Origin: Bacillota bacterium
GTDB taxonomy: Bacteria > Bacillota > Clostridia > Christensenellales > SZUA-584
Length of the DNA: 22,654 bases
Direction of reading: 5' to 3'
NCBI GenBank assembly: GCA_023399095.1
Contig: JAEWQS010000191.1
Span: 1-22,654, forward strand
The notes beneath the pieces are model-generated. The model saw nothing but the letters and a program-made list of their open reading frames with translations. It made no database searches and was not told where the DNA came from. The position numbers and the translations under genes were made by a program. The stretch's first letter is position 1, and every line of letters begins with the position of its first letter. Below are positions 14,677-20,497 of this stretch, one piece after another.

Positions 14677-14682
14677 TATAAT
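14654..14682 (+). promoter_or_regulatory. Promoter of the LCP gene inside the mreB end
   Basis: GTGACT (14654-14659), 17 bp, a perfect TATAAT (14677-14682), with TG at 14674-14675 as an extended -10. The TGA stop of mreB supplies that TG. The LCP gene may thus be transcribed separately as well as from the mreB promoter. Confidence 0.5.
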
Positions 14683-14740
14683 TTTAGACATCTTAAGTAT
14701 CGCATGGTGGTGGAAATCAAGCGATAAGGAGAATATAAAT

Positions 14741-15889
14741 TTGCAAGTAAAAGGATACGGTACTTCTAATAGAAATGTAAATAGAACCAGCGGAAGCACC
14801 AAAAAAAGTAAAAACGTTCATAGCAAAAAGCTGAAAATCCTGCTGGCTGTTCTTGGTACGCTGGTGGCAGGATTCATTGTCGTAGCAGTATTATTAGGCA
14901 TCGAACTCACAAGTGATGATTACGGCTCTTTATTTGTGGATGCTCAGCCCGTGGCTAATATTGACAATAATGCTGTGGATGATAATAATATCATCGATGC
15001 TCCGGCTGAAACGCCGCAAAGTGATACGATCACCTATAACGGCAAGACTTACAAAAAGAATGATGCAATCGTTAATCTTCTCTTCCTTGGTATCGACTCA
15101 AATGATGAACGTGAAGCTCAGCAGATGGGATATCGCAGCGACATGATGATGGTCTGCGCTGTGGACACAGCCAGCAAAACAGCCACACTACTCTCAATAC
15201 CTCGTGACACCTATACGGACGTTTATAAAATAGATTACGATGACGGATCAATTGAAAAAACCGTCAAGGAAAAGATCAATGCCGCATATTCCTTTGGCGG
15301 CGGTCCAAAGAGATATGGCGCGTCTAATGCCAAAGCCTGTCTTCAGAAATTCCTTGAGCGCGAATGCGATCTGGAAACGCCTCTTGACTTTTCGCTGGAT
15401 ATTCCGATCCCGTTCTATGCAAGCATTGACATGGACGGTATCACAAGGATTGCAAAAGCCGTGGATGGTGTTGAAGTCACTCTGGATCAATCTATTCCCA
15501 ACGTGGGTAAGAAAGGCAAGACCGTCACGCTTAAAGGTTCAAACGCCGAGGAATATCTGCGTAATCGCCACGATTCGGCAGGTTCAGATTTTGGCCGGAC
15601 AAGCCATCAGCGAACCTTTATGATCGCACTCGCCAAGAAGATCAAAGGCATGGGTGCTGCGGACGCTGTCACCAAGCTTTGGGACGAGTTTTCAGAGTTC
15701 GGCAAAACCGATCTATCAATCGATCAGGCTTTGGCTTTTGCGAAAATTCTGAACGGTGTAAATATCGATGCGATTCAGCAGCTGACAATTCCCGGCGAAA
15801 GCAGAACGGTAGACGGGTCCAGCGTTGTGGTCACGGATGAAGCAGCCACCTTGGAATTGCTGCTTAGCATCTATTACACGGAAATCTAG
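14741..15889 (+). CDS. LytR-CpsA-Psr (LCP) family cell-wall ligase
   Basis: LCP proteins attach wall teichoic acid or other glycopolymers from lipid carriers to peptidoglycan, outside the membrane. This 382-residue protein has a basic cytosolic N-terminus, one helix (about 31-54), an acidic linker and an LCP domain from about 108. Signature residues are visible: Arg132-Asp134 in YRSDMMM, PRDTY (154-158) with the lipid-phosphate arginine, and RNRHDSAGSDFGRTSHQR near the C-terminal third. The frame is open from within mreB, but I place the start at TTG 14741: AAGGAG lies nine bases upstream and the product then has a normal signal-anchor layout. It follows mreB by 64 bases, fitting a role in wall growth. 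The polymer attached is unknown. Confidence 0.93.
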   Translation: MQVKGYGTSNRNVNRTSGSTKKSKNVHSKKLKILLAVLGTLVAGFIVVAVLLGIELTSDDYGSLFVDAQPVANIDNNAVDDNNIIDAPAETPQSDTITYNGKTYKKNDAIVNLLFLGIDSNDEREAQQMGYRSDMMMVCAVDTASKTATLLSIPRDTYTDVYKIDYDDGSIEKTVKEKINAAYSFGGGPKRYGASNAKACLQKFLERECDLETPLDFSLDIPIPFYASIDMDGITRIAKAVDGVEVTLDQSIPNVGKKGKTVTLKGSNAEEYLRNRHDSAGSDFGRTSHQRTFMIALAKKIKGMGAADAVTKLWDEFSEFGKTDLSIDQALAFAKILNGVNIDAIQQLTIPGESRTVDGSSVVVTDEAATLELLLSIYYTEI

Positions 15890-15902
15890 TAAAAGCGTAC
15901 AC

Positions 15903-15937
15903 AAAACCCCGCTGATACTTACTTCAGCGGGGTTTTT
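15903..15937. terminator. Bidirectional terminator between LCP and G1P dehydrogenase genes
   Basis: AAAACCCCGCTGA (15903-15915) pairs with TCAGCGGGGTTTT (15924-15936): a 13-bp stem with an 8-base loop and T-runs on both strands. It lies between convergent genes and should end both transcripts. Confidence 0.9.
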
Positions 15938-15955
15938 CTTTGACAATAGAATGAA

Positions 15956-17323
15956 TTACAGGTTGCTTTCTATTTGCAGCACCCTTTGAGTGCATTCCTC
16001 CAGCATACCCAGCTCCGAGAGCGCCTGTGCAATGGAATAGCGTTTGCGAAAGTCCTTGGTACAAAGCAACGCGTTTTTTAGTCTGTCTTTTGATATCCCT
16101 GCCTTTGTGGCGCTCGTGGGCGCACCGAAGCGCTTAAAAAACGTGATCATTTTTCGGTAATCGGGCAGAATTTCTGAATCCTTTACATATTGGCTATGAT
16201 ACGCGGTCAGCGCATCAATTCTCTTTTCATTCTCCGGCCACTCAATGTACCAGTCAACATTGTCTTGAATGATCTCTTCTCCTCCGCCCGGAGGATAGCA
16301 GTCAAAAATGTATTCCTTCTTTTGCTGCTTTGTCATGCGCTCCGCTTTTATTTTTTCCTTGTCGATGACAGAAAGATCGGCTCTTTTCAGCATATCGTGA
16401 AAAAGCAGACAATAGATAAAGCCGATGCCAACGCAAATGCCGTGTGACGGAACGGGTTCTCCGCCACAAGCGACATGCATCATATCCCAGTAATGCGCCA
16501 TGTTATGCTCAACCGACGCGACGGGTCGCGTGTTTTTCACAATCAGCACCGTAAGCCCCGCATAGACAAGCGCCTCGATAAGCGCTTCCATACCAGCTTG
16601 CGTGCGCGCGATGATATCTTCAATATGCGATGAACATGTTTTGAGCCCCATCAGTAAAAGCTCTTCGCATAGCGGACAAAAGGGCTCGCCAGTCACCACG
16701 CTACCCAGCTTCCAATCCACCAATACGCCATATTTGGCAAGCATATCACCCACACCCGAGGCCTGCATGAGCAGCGGTGCGGTGGCAAGAATCGCAGGGT
16801 CGAACATCAACAGTCTTGCAGAGTTTCCATACATGGAAACCTTCATTTTATTTATCATCATCGATGACGTGATAGATGTGTAGCCATCCATTGACGCGGC
16901 AGTTCCAAAAGCCGCAAATGGCTTTTCTGTTAAAAACGCACTGCGTCTCGTGAGGTCAGTCACCACGCCCGAGCCCACGGCCAGAAGAAAATCCGTGTTG
17001 CTTTCAACCTTTGCGATAATATATTCTGCCATTTCCGGCGTCGGCTCCACATTCTCACCCGGCAATATGCATACGCGGCAATGAAGCCCGGCTTTTGTGA
17101 GATTCTGTTCAACCTTTTCTCCGGCCACAGCATAGGTCGTTTTGTCTGCAATAAGCAGCACATTGCTGCCAAGCCCGCTTTCTTTGATACAATCTGCGCA
17201 AGTTTCGATTAAGCCGGATTTGATATAGATGTCCATATTCGGGATGCTATGATCATATGTACATCCACAGCTCAAATTTTTAAGAATAAGCTTTCCGTCT
17301 CTCTTTGTAATGTCAAAATGCAT
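15956..17323 (-). CDS. egsA: sn-Glycerol-1-phosphate dehydrogenase (AraM/EgsA type)
   Basis: The enzyme reduces dihydroxyacetone phosphate to sn-glycerol-1-phosphate with NAD(P)H. In archaea this sets lipid stereochemistry; in Bacillus, AraM (EgsA) feeds heptaprenylglyceryl phosphate synthesis with PcrB. The 455-residue protein starts with a Cys-rich segment (LSCGCTYDHSIP) typical of the AraM group. The nucleotide loop is VGSGVVTDLTR (116-126). Likely metal ligands are Asp193 (GVGDMLAKYG), His273 (SVEHNMAHYWD) and His294 (PSHGICVG). The ATG at 17323 follows AAAGGAAG. It is the last gene of a three-gene operon, 29 bases after nadE, whose product is the cofactor it needs. No pcrB-like gene is in the window, so the downstream use is unknown. 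Confidence 0.9.
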   Translation of the reverse strand: MHFDITKRDGKLILKNLSCGCTYDHSIPNMDIYIKSGLIETCADCIKESGLGSNVLLIADKTTYAVAGEKVEQNLTKAGLHCRVCILPGENVEPTPEMAEYIIAKVESNTDFLLAVGSGVVTDLTRRSAFLTEKPFAAFGTAASMDGYTSITSSMMINKMKVSMYGNSARLLMFDPAILATAPLLMQASGVGDMLAKYGVLVDWKLGSVVTGEPFCPLCEELLLMGLKTCSSHIEDIIARTQAGMEALIEALVYAGLTVLIVKNTRPVASVEHNMAHYWDMMHVACGGEPVPSHGICVGIGFIYCLLFHDMLKRADLSVIDKEKIKAERMTKQQKKEYIFDCYPPGGGEEIIQDNVDWYIEWPENEKRIDALTAYHSQYVKDSEILPDYRKMITFFKRFGAPTSATKAGISKDRLKNALLCTKDFRKRYSIAQALSELGMLEECTQRVLQIESNL

Positions 17324-17352
17324 GCTGTCTTCCTTTCCTAAGAATCGCTTCT

Positions 17353-19257
17353 TTAATCATCAAGCTCAGATAGCCACATATCTGCTTCCGCATCCGAGGG
17401 CATCCGCCAGTCACCGCGCGGTGATAATGACACGCTGCCCACCTTGGGGCCGTCTGGCATACACGAGCGCTTGAACTGCGAGGCAATAAAGCGTTTATAA
17501 AATTTCCTGAGCTGCTCTTTGATCTGCTCAGGTGTATATTCATCAAATACATGCGTGGCTAGCAAAAGAATTTTTTTCGGCGCCATCTGAAACCGCAGCA
17601 CATAATACATGAAAAAGTCGTTTAAATCATACGGCCCAATCTGTTTTTGCGTGTCTTGTCTCTCGTTGCCCTGACCAGGCGGCAGCAGTTCGGGAGATGG
17701 CGGAATAGATACAATCTCCTTGGCAATCGGGCTCAGTTTCTCATCGTCCCCTGCCACGTACAGCACGATTTCCTTAATCAACGTTTTTGCCACGCCCGCA
17801 TTCACGCCGTACATCGATATCTGATCACCCGCGTAGGTGCAAAAGCCAAGAGCCAGTTCAGATAAATCGCCTGTGCCCACGACGATGCCACCATATTGAT
17901 TGGCAAGATCCATAAGCACCTGCGTGCGCTCTCTGGCCTGCGCGTTTTCATACGTCACATCGGCCTGCCCCCCATGGCCCAAATCCTCAAGATGCGATTT
18001 TGCCGCATTCACAATGCTTATCTCTTTAATCGTTGCGCCCACAGCGGCCACAAGTCGTCTGGCGAGATCCTGCGTCGCATCGGTGCTTCCAAAGCCCGGC
18101 ATAACCACGCCGATGACGGCATCTCTTTTGAGCCCTGCGCGAACCGCTGCTTCGCTGGCTACCATAAGCGCCAAAGCTGAATCCAAACCGCCCGACACGC
18201 CGATCACCATATGCTTTGAACCCGTGTGCCTTAGACGTCTTTCCAGCGCCGTCACCTGAATATTGAAAACCTCTCCGCAGCGCGCATCCCTTGTTACTTT
18301 GTCGGCTGGTACAAACGGCATTTTATCCACTTTTCTAAACTTCAGTTGGGCATCGCTCGCGAAAAACGGGATGCGGCGATAATGACGGTTATTGTCCTTA
18401 GAGGTAAACGTGTTTTTGAGTATGCGATCGTGAGAGAGCCGGTGAAGATCGATTTCTGTAAGCGTCATATGCGCATCGAACGAAAAACGCTTGGATCTCT
18501 CTATCAGATAGCCATTTTCGGCAATCACTGCATGTCCGCCAAAAACGGTGTCTGTCGTGGATTCGCCGGGACCTGCGGACACATAGACATACCCGCTCAC
18601 AAAGCGCCCCGACTGATGCTTGATCATCTCTTCACGGTAGTCGCTTTTTCCTGCAAGCTCGTTACTTGCAGAAATATTGACAAACACCGTTGCTCCCGCC
18701 ATCGCCTGATAACCATGCGGCGGAAACGGCACCCAAAGGTCTTCACACAGCTCAACACCGAGCACAAGTGTCGGAATAAGCTCGCATTTAAAAAGCAAGT
18801 CGCAGCCAAACGGAACCTGCTGACCCGCAAGGTTTATTGTTTGATCGGTTGCATCGAGACCGGACGCAAACCAACGCTGTTCGTAATATTCTGAATAATT
18901 TGGTATGTATGCTTTGGGAACCACGCCCAAAAGCTTGCCTCCCTGAAAGACGATAGCGGTATTGTAAAGCTTATCATTGACAAACACCGGCATACCCACA
19001 ATAGCGAGCAGCTTTAAGCTTTTGGTTTCTTCAAGCAGCTCGGCTAAGTACTTTTCACTCTGCTCCAGCAGACTTCTTTGTCGAAAGAGATCTCCAAGCG
19101 TATAAGACGTGATGCAAAGCTCTGGAAAAGCCACGATAGACGCGCCTTTTTCCTCCGCTTCGGCTATCATCGCCGCGATGCAACTCTTGTTCTTTTTTAT
19201 ATTCCCCACCGCGACTGTCGGTACGGCCGCCGCCACTCTCACGAGTCCCGTATTCAT
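17353..19257 (-). CDS. nadE: Glutamine-dependent NAD+ synthetase
   Basis: The enzyme converts nicotinic acid adenine dinucleotide to NAD+ using ATP and ammonia from glutamine. The 634 residues contain an N-terminal nitrilase-type glutaminase domain with catalytic triad Glu46 (FPELCITSY), Lys115 (PKAYIPNY) and Cys171 (VELCEDLW). The C-terminal synthetase has the ATP-pyrophosphatase loop SGGLDS (355-360) and the family blocks GTGDLSELALGFCTYAGDQ and 'IPPSPELLPP'. This is the long, tunnel-coupled form found in M. tuberculosis and Clostridia. The ATG at 19257 has GGAGG five bases upstream. It sits in the middle of an operon, 28 bases after the binding-protein gene and 29 before egsA. Confidence 0.97.
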   Translation of the reverse strand: MNTGLVRVAAAVPTVAVGNIKKNKSCIAAMIAEAEEKGASIVAFPELCITSYTLGDLFRQRSLLEQSEKYLAELLEETKSLKLLAIVGMPVFVNDKLYNTAIVFQGGKLLGVVPKAYIPNYSEYYEQRWFASGLDATDQTINLAGQQVPFGCDLLFKCELIPTLVLGVELCEDLWVPFPPHGYQAMAGATVFVNISASNELAGKSDYREEMIKHQSGRFVSGYVYVSAGPGESTTDTVFGGHAVIAENGYLIERSKRFSFDAHMTLTEIDLHRLSHDRILKNTFTSKDNNRHYRRIPFFASDAQLKFRKVDKMPFVPADKVTRDARCGEVFNIQVTALERRLRHTGSKHMVIGVSGGLDSALALMVASEAAVRAGLKRDAVIGVVMPGFGSTDATQDLARRLVAAVGATIKEISIVNAAKSHLEDLGHGGQADVTYENAQARERTQVLMDLANQYGGIVVGTGDLSELALGFCTYAGDQISMYGVNAGVAKTLIKEIVLYVAGDDEKLSPIAKEIVSIPPSPELLPPGQGNERQDTQKQIGPYDLNDFFMYYVLRFQMAPKKILLLATHVFDEYTPEQIKEQLRKFYKRFIASQFKRSCMPDGPKVGSVSLSPRGDWRMPSDAEADMWLSELDD

Positions 19258-19285
19258 TTGATCCTCCGATATATAAACTTTTATA

Positions 19286-20179
19286 TTATTGTTCTTCGAG
19301 CTCTTGGTAATTAACCAAGTCCCATTTTTTCATCAGCGTGTCCAGCGTGCCATCCTGCTTCATGGCCGAAATAACATCATCGACAGCCTCAGAAAATATG
19401 CCAAGCGAATTGCTTATGCAGACGCGATAGTCGCTTGGCATGAAACGTTCAGGCAGGAGAAGCATCCCCGTCATACCAAACTGTGTAAGCGCAGTCTCGC
19501 TTGCGCACACCGCATCCACAAAGCCATCTCTTAGCGCCTGTATAGCTTCGGGATATGATGCGTATTCCTTTATATCCGCTTCGATATTGAGAATTTTTAA
19601 GTATTCGAACATCCGTGTCACTGTTTCACCGTCTTTGTTGTCTTCGCTTTCCTGCGCATGCATCGTGCCATTAACAATCGCGACTCTGCCGCCCGAGAGT
19701 TCTTCCATGCTTTTCGTGTTTTCCTCTATTACGAGAAATGCCGAGCCTTCAGAATAATACGATACGGAATATGTGATGCCGCTTTCATCCATATCTGTTG
19801 CGGCGCCCAAACCCATATCAGAATCACCGCGCCGCAAGTATGCGGTGCGCGTCTCAGTATTGACTGTGGCATAATTAACAAGAATATCACCGCCGAACAG
19901 ACGGCTGACAATCTCATCCGTAACATCCTTCTCAAAGCCTTCAAACTGACCCGTTTCCTCATTGTATGTGCAAAGTTTGCCCAAATCTCCACGAAGCCCA
20001 ATATTAATAAGCCCCGTGGATTTCAAATTGTTCACGACGCTTTGTATTTTTGCTTCATGTCCTGTGGCTGATAAGATAAAGTAAAGAATCGCAATAACCG
20101 CCAGCGCGATCGCGATACCTATAATGATCCTTAAATGCTTTTGCTTTAAAAGCAGCAAGCGTCTTCTTTTGTACTTCAA
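19286..20179 (-). CDS. Membrane-anchored family 3 solute-binding protein
   Basis: This 297-residue protein has a basic N-terminus (KYKRRR) and one helix (about 17-38) without a lipobox, so it is a signal-anchored protein rather than a lipoprotein. The rest fits the family 3 extracellular solute-binding fold (SBP_bac_3) used by polar amino-acid ABC importers: LINIGLRGDLG, then FEGFEKDVTDEIVSRLFG, a DMGLGAATDMDESG segment and the closing 'MKQDGTLDTLMKKWDLVN'. No permease or ATPase gene is next to it, so it may be a receptor or sensor, or serve a transporter coded elsewhere. The start is TTG at 20179, nine bases after AGGAG; no nearby ATG fits. It leads the nadE-egsA operon. The ligand cannot be named. 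Confidence 0.85.
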   Translation of the reverse strand: MKYKRRRLLLLKQKHLRIIIGIAIALAVIAILYFILSATGHEAKIQSVVNNLKSTGLINIGLRGDLGKLCTYNEETGQFEGFEKDVTDEIVSRLFGGDILVNYATVNTETRTAYLRRGDSDMGLGAATDMDESGITYSVSYYSEGSAFLVIEENTKSMEELSGGRVAIVNGTMHAQESEDNKDGETVTRMFEYLKILNIEADIKEYASYPEAIQALRDGFVDAVCASETALTQFGMTGMLLLPERFMPSDYRVCISNSLGIFSEAVDDVISAMKQDGTLDTLMKKWDLVNYQELEEQ

Positions 20180-20200
20180 AACGGCTACTCCTGCTTCAAA

Positions 20201-20222
20201 CCCCGAAAAGCTTTTTTCGGGG
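20201..20222 (-). promoter_or_regulatory. Hairpin before the binding-protein gene with an alternative partner
   Basis: CCCCGAAAA (20201-20209) pairs with TTTTCGGGG (20214-20222) around GCTT. On the minus strand the CCCCG arm (20222-20218) can instead pair with CGGGG at 20228-20224, so two mutually exclusive folds exist just before the ribosome site. There is little U-run after it, so it is not a clear terminator. It may tune translation or decay. Confidence 0.35.
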
Positions 20223-20224
20223 AC

Positions 20225-20404
20225 CCCGTTATTAAAATACGGGAGAAGCGAAGTACCCCTCCCGCATCTTTGGCATATTCCTTCAATTCGTTAAGCCCCC
20301 TCTACACACCGCGCTGCAAATCTTAGCGCTGCTTGGATGAAGGAATACGCATATTTCGCGGTTTTGGCTGCAAGTGCTTACCGCTGTATGTACAACTAAA
20401 TATC
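20225..20404 (-). ncRNA. Candidate structured small RNA or leader, class unknown
   Basis: From the predicted start (about 20404) the minus-strand RNA can form a 5-bp stem (20380-20384 with 20358-20362). It can then form a 13-bp stem with one G.U pair: GCGTATTCCTTCA (20350-20338) with TGAAGGAATATGC (20285-20273). The second encloses a GCGCT/AGCGC hairpin and a direct repeat of GCAGCGC. It ends with a terminator-like hairpin (ATGCGGGAG 20267-20259, CTCCCGTAT 20245-20237) followed by TTTTAA. This gives an RNA of about 180 nt, or an attenuated leader of the downstream operon. I see no hallmark of T-box, 6S, SRP, tmRNA or common riboswitches, and no open frame with a ribosome site. Inference from pairing only. 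Confidence 0.35.
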
Positions 20405-20410
20405 AATCGA

Positions 20411-20439
20411 ATTGTACAACATGTGGTATTCAAATGCAA
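20411..20439 (-). promoter_or_regulatory. Promoter between gyrA and the binding-protein operon
   Basis: On the minus strand TTGCAT (20439-20434), 17 bp, TACAAT (20416-20411). The palindrome TTGTACAA (20412-20419) overlaps the -10, and the octamer TGTACAAC occurs at 20413-20420 and again at 20389-20396, exactly 24 bp apart, which may be paired operator sites. It lies 59 bases or more past the gyrA stop, where no strong terminator is visible. Confidence 0.5.
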
Positions 20440-20497
20440 TAGCCTCTACAAAAATTTGTGTTCCTTGCATCACGTTGTCTGCAAAATATAGGAGCTG

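Noticed and set aside
14495..14740. An N-terminal extension of the LCP protein overlapping mreB
   Set aside because: The extension would lie in another frame of mreB and lacks LCP similarity; TTG 14741 has a good ribosome site and gives a normal signal-anchor.
20225..20404. 6S, SRP, tmRNA or T-box RNA in the gyrA-binding protein gap
   Set aside because: Hallmarks are absent: no SRP GGAAGGAAGCA loop, no tmRNA ends, no T-box core and no closing stem of 5' and 3' ends as in 6S RNA. I leave it unassigned.
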